Below are positions 1-8,737 of a DNA stretch of 64,000 bases, in pieces. Each line of letters starts with the position of its first letter. Positions within the stretch are counted from its first letter, which is position 1. Made by a program: the position numbers and the translations under genes. The notes below the pieces were generated by a model, which saw only the letters and a program-made list of their open reading frames with translations, was not told the DNA's origin and made no database searches. The stretch covers positions 79,232 to 143,231 of the forward strand of contig NZ_LXET01000016.1 of the NCBI RefSeq assembly GCF_001655005.1, read 5' to 3'. The DNA is from Hafnia paralvei ATCC 29927. GTDB lineage: Bacteria; Pseudomonadota; Gammaproteobacteria; Enterobacterales; Enterobacteriaceae.

Positions 1-236
1 AGAATCCCCATATCAGGGGGGACATCGAGCCACGCGTAGGCAATGAGCTGGGAGAAGGCTAGGATGACGCCCCCCATAATCAGCGTTGGTACCATACGTG
101 AAATACCAGACATCACGTGCTGAGGTAAATCGCCCCAGATACTTGTTTTTGCCGTTGGAGTTGATGCCGGATTCGCTGTCAGTGAAGCACCGCCATTTGC
201 TGAGGGATTCACTGCACTCCTTTTTTTAATCGCCAT
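1..236 (-). CDS. fryC: PTS fructose-like transporter EIIC, N-terminal part (runs off the window)
   Basis: This is the first 78 or so codons of a membrane EIIC subunit that would carry a fructose-like sugar across the inner membrane with phosphorylation. The start MAIKKRSA and the segment QHVMSGISRMVPTLIMGG match my recollection of E. coli FryC (YpdG) almost residue for residue. A polar, Ala/Thr/Ser-rich linker of about 30 residues precedes the first membrane segment. ATG is at 236-234. It follows fryB by about 50 bp on the same strand, the E. coli order. The sugar is not known from sequence. Only the N-terminus is visible, so intactness cannot be judged. Confidence 0.85.
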   Translation of the reverse strand, partial: MAIKKRSAVNPSANGGASLTANPASTPTAKTSIWGDLPQHVMSGISRMVPTLIMGGVILAFSQLIAYAWLDVPPDMGI

Positions 237-284
237 TGATAGTTATCCCTAATGATGTGATTGAAAGTCAGAAGCGAATATTGA

Positions 285-608
285 TTAGCCAGCCTGAATC
301 ATTTCTTCGATTTCTTTGATAATCCCGTCTGCGTTTTTAATCGCATCTTGTAGTGTGATTTCATACACATCACGGTTCTCAAAGCGTTCATTATCTTCCG
401 GAGTGATGGCGACCGAGTGAATGATGATGTCTGCTTCTGCGATATCTTGTGCGGTTAAACGGTTCTCGATGCCATCAGCACCCTGAGTCTCGATTTTTAT
501 CTGGTCATAGCCTGCGGCTTTGGCGGCATCTTCCAGCGCTTGCGCCGCCATGAAGGTATGAGCTAATCCCATTGGACATGCACACAATGCGATAAATTTT
601 TTTGACAT
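285..608 (-). CDS. fryB: PTS fructose-like transporter EIIB subunit
   Basis: Cytoplasmic EIIB protein of 107 residues that passes phosphate from HPr/EIIA to the sugar bound by EIIC. The phosphocysteine motif CPMGLAHTF lies at residues 11-19, with Cys11 the expected phosphorylation site. The sequence follows E. coli FryB closely (QGADGIENRLTAQDIAEADI, then VAITPEDNERFENRDVYEITL). A GTG two codons upstream (614) is in frame, but the ATG at 608 has a good GAGGTG Shine-Dalgarno 6-7 bases ahead and matches the E. coli start. First gene of a leftward operon with fryC. No EIIA or regulator is visible inside the window. Confidence 0.92.
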   Translation of the reverse strand: MSKKFIALCACPMGLAHTFMAAQALEDAAKAAGYDQIKIETQGADGIENRLTAQDIAEADIIIHSVAITPEDNERFENRDVYEITLQDAIKNADGIIKEIEEMIQAG

Positions 609-869
609 AAACACCTCTGCGTTAGGTATTGGGGAGGATTGCTCTCGTTTCGGGAGAGCGAAGCGATGAAAGGAGTATGGCGGCTAAGAAAGGGCATAGG
701 TTATTGGACAAAACCTGCATTTACTGGACATTTGCACCACTAATATTGAAGTGTGAGCTGACTCGCATTGCAAGGATGAGCGTGTGACAGAAGGACTAGA
801 GTTGCATGATGGGATGAGGTAGCTCACTATACGCAGGCTTTTTTTATTTCATTCCAATCGGCTTATCGC

Positions 870-1226
870 ATGAATATCAATCGTTTTTGTTACCTTCTTC
901 TTGTTTTGGCTGCGGTTGGCAGTCTGTTCTCGATGCATCCGTTGGTGATGTGGTGCTTGTTGCTCAATGCGTTAACGCTGATTATTTATGGCATAGATAA
1001 ACTCGCCGCCGTGAAGTCATGGCAACGTGTTCCAGAAATGACGCTACTCTTTTTCGGACTGATTGGCGGTTGGGTAGGTGCGATTCTCGGCCAGCAGATT
1101 TTTCGCCATAAGACACAGAAACAACCGTATAAAACTTACTTCATCATTACGGTGATTTTGAATTTGGCGGTAACGCTTGGCGCGATGTATTGGGTTTATC
1201 AGTATGGGATTGGCGTGCAGTGGTAG
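870..1226 (+). CDS. DUF1294 family small inner-membrane protein
   Basis: A 118-residue hydrophobic protein with about four predicted membrane segments (roughly residues 5-20, 25-43, 57-75, 92-112). The block NALTLIIYGIDKLAAVKSWQ, then RVPE, GLIGGWVGAILGQQ and FRHKTQK is the signature of the DUF1294 family, whose members are small membrane proteins of unknown function, sometimes fused to cold-shock domains. No cold-shock domain is present here. It stands alone between the divergent fry operon and the convergent sbcC gene. Only the family assignment is supported; no function is claimed. Confidence 0.82.
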   Translation: MNINRFCYLLLVLAAVGSLFSMHPLVMWCLLLNALTLIIYGIDKLAAVKSWQRVPEMTLLFFGLIGGWVGAILGQQIFRHKTQKQPYKTYFIITVILNLAVTLGAMYWVYQYGIGVQW

Positions 1227-1233
1227 GGGGAGA

Positions 1234-1374
1234 ATTTCGTGCGCCTAATGCACTGAAATCTGATGAACAGTGCGCTGGCGCCCCTCATCGTTCGCCCATG
1301 TCAGCAATCTCATGAAAGCGCAGTTGCTGACTGGCGAACGAAACATTACACGGCCTTTCCATAAACGACAGGCG
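1234..1374. repeat. Dispersed intergenic repeat, copy A (short form)
   Basis: The left end (1234-1259) reads ATTTCGTGCGCCTAATGCAC followed by TGAAAT and is an imperfect inverted repeat. The right end (1342-1374) carries AACATTACACGGCC, then ATAAACGACAGGCG. Both ends recur, in the same order and orientation, around the longer copy B at 26463-26940, and the left end recurs at 63944. The interior of this copy is unrelated to copy B and forms its own long stem: TCGTTCGCC (1288-1296) and GTCAGCAA (1300-1307) pair with TTGCTGAC (1324-1331) and GGCGAACGA (1333-1341). It lies between the DUF1294 gene and the 3' end of sbcC. Confidence 0.7.
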
Positions 1375-1427
1375 GTCGAAACTTACTCCATCCACTCATA
1401 GACTCTCTTCAGCCGTCGGTGAAACCT

Positions 1428-4400
1428 TTACTCTCCCACGGCATACTGCGCTTCTAACCGGCTTATCCCCAATCCATTCACCTTTTTCACTTTTATCTGC
1501 ACCGGTATTCGTTCTTTCATGGCTTCGACATGGCTAATAACGCCGATCATTTTGCCGGAGGCATTGAGCGTGTCGAGTGCGTCAAGCGCGGTGTCGAGGG
1601 TTTCTGCATCCAATGTACCAAAGCCTTCATCGAGGAATAGAGAATCGATGCTGGTTTTATGGCTAACCAGATCTGACAGCGCCAGCGCCAGCGCTAAGCT
1701 CACCAAGAAGCTTTCACCGCCGGAAAGGGTTCGGGTATCGCGTACCGCATCAGCTTGCCAAGTATCAACCACTTCCAGTTCTAATGCGTCGCTGGTTTTA
1801 CGCTGCAGCAAATAGCGTCCATGTAAACGAGACAGTTGTTGATTGGCTAAATAGACCAAGTGATCTAGCGTCAGCCCCTGTGCGAATTTGCGGAATTTAT
1901 CTCCACTGCTAGAACCAATGAGCTGGTTGAGATAGCTCCAGTCTTCGTATTCCTGACGGCTTTGCTCAATACGAGCAAACAGGCTTTGCTGCCCTTGCTT
2001 TCGTTCGGCGTCACTGCGAATTTGCTGCTGAATTTGTCCTTGTTGAACGCTATTTTCACGCAGTTGCTCAGCAAGCGCCGTTAACTGCTGGTTTAGATGC
2101 TCTAGCGTGCTGTCATCCGCTAACGTCGCAGGGCGCTGAGTGACCCAGTCAGCTAGCGCGGCATCAGCCTGTTGTAAGAACGCCTGCGCCTGTGAAAGCT
2201 GATTTTTGCTGTGTTCGCGTAGCGTCGTTAGGCGTTGGTGTTCATTCTCATCTAACAGCGCAGCGAGCAGATTCTCTTCATCGCGGAATTGGCTGGCAGC
2301 GAGAGCCTGTTCGAAATCAGTTTGCTGTTGGCTTAACCGTTGTTCCAACTGTGATAGCTGTTGCTGGGCGCTGCTTAGCTCGCCGCTCAGTTTATCTAAC
2401 TGCTGGCGAACCGTGCTCTCGGCGTGCTGTGCCTGCTGTAATTGATGTTCGGCTAACTGCTCGGTCTGAACCAATGAGCGGCGTACGTCATCTACGCTGC
2501 GACCGTCAAGCAACGTTTGGCGCTCGGCCTGCATCTGGGCGAGCAGCTTTTCCTGTTCCGCACAAAGCTGTTGCTGGGTTAGCCACTGTTTTTCCAGCGT
2601 TGCTAATGTTTGGCTCAGGTTTTGTTCATCTGCGCTGAGACGTGTGTTTTCCAACGTCAGCTTTTGGCTGTGAAGCTGACGCTGTTGCCAAAGGGAGAAC
2701 TCTTGTTCACGGGCAGCTAGCCATTCGTTTTCTTCACCCGCGAGTGGCGCAACTAAATGCAGCTCCAGCAACTCTGTCGCTAAACGCTCTTGGCGCTGTT
2801 GCTGGTGCGAGGTTTGTTTGTGGTATTCCTCGCGCCACTCTGCCAACTGCCGACGTTGGGTTTGAATGCTTTGTTCCAGTAAGGTGATTTGCTGGATAGT
2901 GTGGCTCGTCTCTTGCTGAATTTTATTCAGCTCATCTTTAGCCTGCTGCCACGTTTTATTCAGCGTTTCTTGTTGGCGAATGCTTTTCTGAATGCTGTCT
3001 TCTTGTTGAACGATATCCGCCAGATAGTTTTCTAACGCGGAGCGATCTTCAATCGCTATTTTGAGCTCAAGCGAAGCGGTGGCCTGTTCCCAGCGGTGTT
3101 GGTACTGGGTAATTTCTTGGTCGACGGTTTGAGTTTCTTGCTGTTGCTGACTTTGAGTTTGAAGCAACAGTTTTTGTCGTTCTCCAAGTTCACTCCCCTC
3201 GCGGCTAAGGGTTTCTACCTCTAGGCGTAGGGCATCGCGTCGTTGCTCGCTGTCAGAAAGAATCGGTGCTTGATAGTTTTCAACTGCCGGATGCTCCAAC
3301 GATCCGCAGAGGGGGCAGGGATCGCCAGCTACCAGGCGTGCTCGCTCTTGCTCAAGGCCGATCACGCGTCGCTGTAGATCGATCTGTTTTTCCAAGTCGA
3401 TGAGATGCTGACGTTTTTCCTTATAAGCTAATCGCTTGGCCGCTAACTGCTGTTCGAGCGTTTGCAGCTCTTGGCTTCGCTGAGCGGTTTGCTGTTGGAG
3501 CTGTTGCTGCCGCTGAGCCGCTTTTTCAAACAGCGGGCTGGTTTGCAGGAGTATCTGGCGTGAGGGTTGTCCACTATGCAGTTTTTCACGCATCGCCTCT
3601 AACTGCTGTAGGTTGTGGTTCTGCTGGGCTTGTTGATAGTGTTCTTCGGCTTCGGCGCAACGTTTTTGCTGCTCAATTAAACGTTGGTTGAGCGATGCTC
3701 CGGCCTGCTGCTGAAGCGTGAGCTTTTCAGCGTCAGCGGTAATCACTTTTTCGGCGTTGGCGATACGCTTTTGCAGATCGCTCAGCGTCTGCTGTAATTC
3801 GGCAGATTGCTCGAACTGGCTTTTCCAACGGCCAAGATGGTTATTCCATTCTGCATGCGGAGCGGTTTGCGTCAGAATTTGTTGTAGCTGACTGAGCTCT
3901 CGTTGCTGTTTTTGCAGTTGCTCACGCAACTGACCGAGCGCGGTATTATGCTGCTGTTTTTCTGCGTCGATTTGCGTCAGCTTTTGCCGCTGTTGTGTGA
4001 GTGCGTCGCGGGTTTGTGCCAAACGAGCATCAAGCGGGACAACGTGCTGGTTAATCAGCGTTTCCGTTGTTGTACGGATCTGCTGCTGTTGCTGCTTCGC
4101 TGTTAACGCATGGGCCGAGGCGGTTTGGAGCGGTTCCAACTGCGAGGCTAGTCGCTGTTGCTGTTCTTGGCGCTGTTGCTGGCTTTTGAGCAGAAGTGAT
4201 AAGTCGCTGCGGGTCTGTCGTAGGCTTTGTAACAGCGGACGCAGCTTCTCTGCGGGTTCGCTGCGCTCTAAGCGCAAAATCTCAGGCTGTGCATCCAACC
4301 ATTGCTGCTGCGCCTGCGTCGTACGTTGATTGCATAGCTCGCGGTTTTGCGTCAGCTCTTGGTGTTTTTGCAACCATTGAAGTTCAGACGTCAGCGTTTT

Positions 4401-5114
4401 ACGTGCCGTCTCTTGGCGTTGCTCTTCGTTTTGTAGCAGTGCCAAGCGTTCGGCGAGCTGGGCAAGCGCCTCTTCGCTCAGCAGTTCTACACCCGCAGCA
4501 CGTTCGTGTAGCGCATCGAGATCGATTTTGGCCTGTTTGAAACGCTGGAAAATTTGTTCGGAAAGCTGCCCATAAATTTCGGTTCCGGTCAGCTCTTCCA
4601 GTAGCTCTGCGCGCTCGGCGGGATCGGCATTGAGGAACGCGGCAAACTGCCCCTGCGACAGCATCATCGATTTGGTAAAACGGCCAAAATCCAAGCCGGT
4701 GATTTCGGCAATCTTGTGCAGCTTGGTTTGAATTTTATCGGTGATAATTTCGCCGTCGGCGATGTATGCCAGCTCTACCTTCGGCGCTTGTAGATTGCCT
4801 TCTGGTTTGTTGTTGGCGCGGCGCTGGCTCCAGAATGCACGGTATCCGGTGCCTTTGACTTCGAATTCAACCTCGGCCAAGGACTCTGCGGTACCCCGGG
4901 TCATAAGCTCATTTTGCGTAGGCGAAACTTTCAAACGCGGCGTTTGGTGATAAAGCGCTAAACATAGCGCATCAAGCAGCGTGGTTTTCCCCGCCCCCGT
5001 TGGGCCGGTAATGGCAAAAAGACCATTGTTGGCAAAATCCTCGCGCGTGAAGTCGATCTTCCACTCACCTTTGAGCGAGTTGATATTTTTTAGGCGTAGG
5101 CTGAGGATTTTCAT
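1428..5114 (-). CDS. sbcC: Exonuclease subunit SbcC (Rad50-like ATPase)
   Basis: ATPase subunit of the SbcCD nuclease, which cleaves DNA hairpins, palindromes and protein-blocked ends. The Walker A motif GPTGAGKT is at residues 37-44. The ABC signature LSGGE is at about 1130-1134, followed by Walker B in LFLDEGFGTLD at about 1159-1169. Between them is a very long Gln- and Leu-rich antiparallel coiled coil whose apex carries the zinc hook CPLC (Cys600-Cys603). At 1228 residues it is clearly longer than E. coli SbcC (1048), the extra length lying in the coiled coil. Its ATG overlaps the sbcD stop by four bases (ATGA), indicating translational coupling. Confidence 0.97.
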   Translation of the reverse strand: MKILSLRLKNINSLKGEWKIDFTREDFANNGLFAITGPTGAGKTTLLDALCLALYHQTPRLKVSPTQNELMTRGTAESLAEVEFEVKGTGYRAFWSQRRANNKPEGNLQAPKVELAYIADGEIITDKIQTKLHKIAEITGLDFGRFTKSMMLSQGQFAAFLNADPAERAELLEELTGTEIYGQLSEQIFQRFKQAKIDLDALHERAAGVELLSEEALAQLAERLALLQNEEQRQETARKTLTSELQWLQKHQELTQNRELCNQRTTQAQQQWLDAQPEILRLERSEPAEKLRPLLQSLRQTRSDLSLLLKSQQQRQEQQQRLASQLEPLQTASAHALTAKQQQQQIRTTTETLINQHVVPLDARLAQTRDALTQQRQKLTQIDAEKQQHNTALGQLREQLQKQQRELSQLQQILTQTAPHAEWNNHLGRWKSQFEQSAELQQTLSDLQKRIANAEKVITADAEKLTLQQQAGASLNQRLIEQQKRCAEAEEHYQQAQQNHNLQQLEAMREKLHSGQPSRQILLQTSPLFEKAAQRQQQLQQQTAQRSQELQTLEQQLAAKRLAYKEKRQHLIDLEKQIDLQRRVIGLEQERARLVAGDPCPLCGSLEHPAVENYQAPILSDSEQRRDALRLEVETLSREGSELGERQKLLLQTQSQQQQETQTVDQEITQYQHRWEQATASLELKIAIEDRSALENYLADIVQQEDSIQKSIRQQETLNKTWQQAKDELNKIQQETSHTIQQITLLEQSIQTQRRQLAEWREEYHKQTSHQQQRQERLATELLELHLVAPLAGEENEWLAAREQEFSLWQQRQLHSQKLTLENTRLSADEQNLSQTLATLEKQWLTQQQLCAEQEKLLAQMQAERQTLLDGRSVDDVRRSLVQTEQLAEHQLQQAQHAESTVRQQLDKLSGELSSAQQQLSQLEQRLSQQQTDFEQALAASQFRDEENLLAALLDENEHQRLTTLREHSKNQLSQAQAFLQQADAALADWVTQRPATLADDSTLEHLNQQLTALAEQLRENSVQQGQIQQQIRSDAERKQGQQSLFARIEQSRQEYEDWSYLNQLIGSSSGDKFRKFAQGLTLDHLVYLANQQLSRLHGRYLLQRKTSDALELEVVDTWQADAVRDTRTLSGGESFLVSLALALALSDLVSHKTSIDSLFLDEGFGTLDAETLDTALDALDTLNASGKMIGVISHVEAMKERIPVQIKVKKVNGLGISRLEAQYAVGE

Positions 5115-6370
5115 GCGTTATGCCCCTCTGCGGTATCGTCTTGATTTTGCTCTAGTACCAGCGCATCCAGCACTCGATGGAAATGGGTTCGAATTCGCGC
5201 CTGCTGGGCGAGCACGTTTTCATCCTCGGTTTCTTCTTGCGCCAAGCGGCGCTCAAACACATCGCTGACGCTCAGTTCGCTGAGCGTTTCTTTATCTTGG
5301 CGGGTGAGAGCGCTGAGGCGTTGCTCTTTACTGCGGCGTAGCAAAATAACCTCAACTGGCAGAGATTCTGTCTGTTGTTGGATGCGGCGTTGTAGATCGT
5401 TTAAATAGGCGCTGCTGCTGATTTCGATATCCAGCCAGATAGGTTTTTCGTTATCGCAATCTTTAAACGCGGCGAGTTGCTGTTCGATTTGCTCAATACT
5501 GCCTTTGATAAGCTGCATGGGTTGAAACTGCGGCACCGGCAGTAGAGTGACTTTTTCTAACGTCGAACCGGTGAAATCGACCAGACAGATGCTTTTTTCG
5601 CTGCCCAGTTCGTCAAAGCTCAGCGGAATCGGAGAGCCGCTGTAGCGAATGTGTTCGCTGCTGGTCACACGCTGTGGCCGGTGTATGTGCCCAAGCGCGA
5701 TATAGTCTGCGGGCGGAAATGCCGAAGCTGGAAACGCATCCAGCGAGCCAATGTAAATATCACGCACAGAGTCAGAGGTGCTTGCGCCGATCGTTGTGAG
5801 ATGTCCGGTGGCGACGATCGGGAGGTTTCCGCCTAATGCATCACGTTGAGTGGCTGCGAGATCGTATAGCGACTGGTAATGTTCGGCGATGGCTTGCTGT
5901 AGCGCATTCTGTTTTTCAGCCGACGATTGACCCGCCATACTGGTTTGAATGTCTCGTGGACGTAGATAGGGCACGGCGCACAGGATGGCGCCGACAGAAC
6001 CGTCGCGTTGCTTTAAGGGCAGAACCTGATGCTGTAAATCCCCCGCGCTGCTGGCGATAACCTGCGTATTTAGGCAAGCCAGTAAATCCCGCGATTCGTT
6101 CAGCGTGGCTACCGAGTCATGATTTCCACCTAATACCACTAACTGACAGCCGGTTGTCTGTAGCTCTACCACAAAGCGGTTGTACAGCTCGCGCGCATAG
6201 CTGGGCGGCGATCCGGTATCAAACACATCACCTGCCACAATAATGGCGTCAACCTGATGCTCGCTAGCCTGTTTAATCAACCAACTTAAGAAAGCTTGAT
6301 GTTCTGCGCTGCGGCTTTTGGTATAGAAATGCTGACCGAGGTGCCAGTCTGAAGTATGAATAAGACGCAT
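5111..6370 (-). CDS. sbcD: Exonuclease subunit SbcD (Mre11-like nuclease)
   Basis: Catalytic subunit of SbcCD, a Mn-dependent calcineurin-like phosphoesterase with 3'-5' exonuclease and endonuclease activity. The metal-binding motifs appear in order: SDWHLG (residues 7-12), GDVFD (47-51), GNHD (82-85), then ATGHL and LGHIHRPQ further on. The 419 residues compare with about 400 in E. coli; the acidic C-terminal tail is slightly long. It is the promoter-proximal gene of sbcDC and is transcribed away from phoB, sharing a 218-bp intergenic region that contains the Pho box, so the two promoters may influence each other. Confidence 0.97.
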   Translation of the reverse strand: MRLIHTSDWHLGQHFYTKSRSAEHQAFLSWLIKQASEHQVDAIIVAGDVFDTGSPPSYARELYNRFVVELQTTGCQLVVLGGNHDSVATLNESRDLLACLNTQVIASSAGDLQHQVLPLKQRDGSVGAILCAVPYLRPRDIQTSMAGQSSAEKQNALQQAIAEHYQSLYDLAATQRDALGGNLPIVATGHLTTIGASTSDSVRDIYIGSLDAFPASAFPPADYIALGHIHRPQRVTSSEHIRYSGSPIPLSFDELGSEKSICLVDFTGSTLEKVTLLPVPQFQPMQLIKGSIEQIEQQLAAFKDCDNEKPIWLDIEISSSAYLNDLQRRIQQQTESLPVEVILLRRSKEQRLSALTRQDKETLSELSVSDVFERRLAQEETEDENVLAQQARIRTHFHRVLDALVLEQNQDDTAEGHNA

Positions 6371-6521
6371 GGTACTCCTGCCGTCCTTGCTGAACGTAGC
6401 CTAGGGGCTACGGAGAATAGAGGGATTATACGCAAACTCGGGAGGACGTGAAGCCGTCGGCATAAGTTCGGTTTACTGTTTACAAAAACATTTATGACAG
6501 TGATATTGGGTATACTGTTAT

Positions 6522-6555
6522 TTTTCATAAATCTGTCATAAATCTGACGCATAAT
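6522..6555 (+). promoter_or_regulatory. Pho box and -10 of the phoB promoter
   Basis: CTGTCATAAATCTGACGC at 6533-6550 matches the PhoB-binding consensus of two CTGTCAT-like repeats 11 bases apart. A preceding half site TTTTCATAAAT (6522-6532) extends it. The same arrangement, ending in a CATAAT -10 element (6550-6555 here), is known from the E. coli phoB promoter. It implies autoregulation of phoB by phosphorylated PhoB under phosphate limitation. Confidence 0.88.
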
Positions 6556-6588
6556 GGCGCCCGCAACCAAACTTAAGCAGGATTAACA

Positions 6589-7278
6589 ATGGCCAGACGC
6601 ATATTGGTAGTAGAAGATGAAGCGCCAATTCGTGAAATGGTGTGTTTTGTTCTTGAGCAAAACGGCTACCAACCGGTAGAAGCAGAGGATTATGACAGTG
6701 CGGTGAACTCTTTGTCTGAGCCTTATCCTGATTTAGTCTTATTGGATTGGATGTTACCCGGCGGTTCAGGGATCCAGTTCATCAAGCATATGAAGCGCGA
6801 GGCGCTAACGCGTGAAATCCCCGTGATGATGCTAACTGCACGCGGAGAGGAAGAAGATCGGGTGCGTGGTTTAGAAGTGGGGGCGGATGACTACATTACC
6901 AAACCTTTTTCTCCGAAAGAGCTGGTGGCAAGAATTAAGGCCGTAATGCGGCGAATTTCCCCGATGGCGGTGGAAGAGGTCATTGAAGTGCAGGGGTTGA
7001 GTCTTGATCCGACCTCTCACCGCGTTATGGCTAACGAAGCCCCGCTGGATATGGGACCTACCGAATTTAAGCTTCTGCATTTTTTCATGACGCATCCAGA
7101 GCGTGTCTATAGCCGTGAGCAGTTGCTAAATCATGTGTGGGGCACTAACGTTTATGTAGAAGATCGCACCGTTGATGTACATATTCGCCGCTTGCGCAAA
7201 GCGCTTGAGCTGAGCGGGCATGATAAAATGGTGCAGACCGTACGCGGTACGGGTTATCGTTTCTCGGCACGTTTTTGA
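6589..7278 (+). CDS. phoB: Phosphate regulon response regulator PhoB
   Basis: OmpR-family response regulator of 229 residues that activates genes with Pho boxes when phosphate is scarce. The receiver domain (1-120) has the acidic pocket at Glu9-Asp10, the phosphorylation site Asp53 in LLDWMLPG, a Thr in MLTARGEE and the conserved Lys in ITKPFSP. The winged-helix DNA-binding domain (about 128-229) has the recognition region RTVDVHIRRLRKAL and the family ending VRGTGYRFS. Length and sequence match E. coli PhoB. It is followed after 109 bp by phoR and then by a PstS-like gene. Upstream lies a near-canonical Pho box. Confidence 0.98.
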   Translation: MARRILVVEDEAPIREMVCFVLEQNGYQPVEAEDYDSAVNSLSEPYPDLVLLDWMLPGGSGIQFIKHMKREALTREIPVMMLTARGEEEDRVRGLEVGADDYITKPFSPKELVARIKAVMRRISPMAVEEVIEVQGLSLDPTSHRVMANEAPLDMGPTEFKLLHFFMTHPERVYSREQLLNHVWGTNVYVEDRTVDVHIRRLRKALELSGHDKMVQTVRGTGYRFSARF

Positions 7279-7310
7279 ATCCTATGCTCGCGATGTGCAC
7301 GTTTAAGAGT

Positions 7311-7332
7311 AAGGCCGCATGAGTGCGGCTTT
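7311..7332 (+). terminator. Weak terminator-like hairpin between phoB and phoR
   Basis: AAGGCCGCA (7311-7319), loop TGAG, TGCGGCTTT (7324-7332) forms a nine-pair stem with one wobble pair. It is followed by only three T residues, so it looks like an attenuator or an mRNA-processing site rather than a complete terminator. It sits in the 109-bp phoB-phoR gap and could make phoR expression lower than phoB. Confidence 0.4.
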
Positions 7333-7387
7333 GACGATTCTGGGGAAGCCCTTATGTCTATTCCGTTAAGAATAAAGAGCCAACACC

Positions 7388-8737
7388 GTGCTTGAACGCC
7401 TATCCTGGAAAAGATTGCTGCTGGAGCTGGTGTTTTGCTGTATTCCAGCATTGATCCTCGGGCTACTGATCGGCTATTTGCCGTGGTTTCTATTGACTGC
7501 TGTTTTAGCGCTCTTGGGATGGCATTGCTATAACCAACTGCGTCTTTCCCATTGGCTATGGGTTGACCGTAGCATGACCCCCCCCGCAGGGCGAGGCAGT
7601 TGGGAACCCTTGTTCTACGGCCTCTACCAGATGCAGCAACGTAACCGTCGCAGACGGCGTGAACTAGCATTACTGATTAAACGTTTTCGTAGCGGGGCAG
7701 AATCTCTCCCCGATGCGATCATCATGACAACCGAAGAAGGGAATATTTTTTGGTGTAATGGACTGGCCCAATATTTGTTGGGCTTCCGTTGGCCGGAAGA
7801 CAATGGTCAGCATATTCTCAACCTTCTGCGTTACCCCGAATTTACTCAGTATCTGCAATCCCAAGATTTTACTCGTCCGCTTACCCTGCATCTGAATAAT
7901 GGCCGTTTTGTCGAATTTCGTGTGATGCCTTATGCCGAAGGCCAGCTTCTGATGGTGGCGCGTGATGTCACGCAAACACGACAATTAGAAGGCACTCGCC
8001 GTAACTTCTTTGCCAACGTTAGCCACGAACTACGTACCCCGCTAACGGTGTTGCAGGGCTATCTGGAAATGATGAACGATGAAGATATGGCGGCGCCGGT
8101 GCGACAAAAAGCGCTGGTTACCATGCAGGAACAAACCAGACGCATGGATAGTCTCGTAAAACAGCTGTTGACGTTGTCAAAAATAGAAGCCGCACCGCCG
8201 ATTGCACTCAATGAAATTGTCGATATACCGGTAATGCTCCATATGTTGGAGCGAGAGGCTCTCTCATTGAGCAATGGTCGCCATGAAATCACTTTCCGCA
8301 TTAATGACAAACTGAAGGTGTTTGGCAATGACGATCAGTTGCGTAGTGCGGTATCGAATCTGGTGTATAACGCAGTAAACCATACGCCTGACGGCACGAA
8401 AATCGAGGTTTGCTGGCAGCAAACAGCGCAGGGCGCACAGTTTGAGGTGAGCGATAACGGACCGGGCATTGCGCCAGAGCATTTAGGGCATTTAACCGAG
8501 CGTTTCTACCGGGTAGATAAAGCGCGTTCGCGGCAAACCGGCGGCAGCGGCCTTGGTTTGGCCATTGTGAAGCATGCGTTGAATCATCACGAAGCCACGC
8601 TGAATATCATGAGTGAAATTGGCTTGGGAACGCGTTTCGTCTTTACTCTTCCACCCCATTTAATTGTACCGTTGGACAGTGAAAAACCAACGGCAAAAAA
8701 CAAGGGCCAGAAAGGGCTTCCGAGTAAGGAAATTTGA
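7388..8737 (+). CDS. phoR: Phosphate regulon sensor histidine kinase PhoR
   Basis: Inner-membrane sensor kinase, 449 residues (E. coli 431). Two hydrophobic segments at about 10-30 and 32-48 are followed by a basic region, a PAS domain (about 100-190) with no large periplasmic domain, the H-box FFANVSHELRTPLT with phospho-acceptor His213, and the ATPase domain with N-box VYNAVNHT, G1 DNGPGI and G2 GGSGLGLAIV. It starts with GTG at 7388, aligned with the E. coli MLERLSWKRL start. PhoR normally senses phosphate through a Pst transporter and PhoU; no phoU is in this window. The C-terminal tail is lysine-rich and about 18 residues longer than in E. coli. Confidence 0.97.
   Translation: MLERLSWKRLLLELVFCCIPALILGLLIGYLPWFLLTAVLALLGWHCYNQLRLSHWLWVDRSMTPPAGRGSWEPLFYGLYQMQQRNRRRRRELALLIKRFRSGAESLPDAIIMTTEEGNIFWCNGLAQYLLGFRWPEDNGQHILNLLRYPEFTQYLQSQDFTRPLTLHLNNGRFVEFRVMPYAEGQLLMVARDVTQTRQLEGTRRNFFANVSHELRTPLTVLQGYLEMMNDEDMAAPVRQKALVTMQEQTRRMDSLVKQLLTLSKIEAAPPIALNEIVDIPVMLHMLEREALSLSNGRHEITFRINDKLKVFGNDDQLRSAVSNLVYNAVNHTPDGTKIEVCWQQTAQGAQFEVSDNGPGIAPEHLGHLTERFYRVDKARSRQTGGSGLGLAIVKHALNHHEATLNIMSEIGLGTRFVFTLPPHLIVPLDSEKPTAKNKGQKGLPSKEI

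Noticed and set aside
2192..2638. Long open frames opposite sbcC, and similar frames opposite sbcD, dapE, ppx and the nap genes
   Set aside because: These run antisense to well-conserved genes, lack recognisable domains and ribosome-binding sites, and have compositions that mirror the true reading frame.
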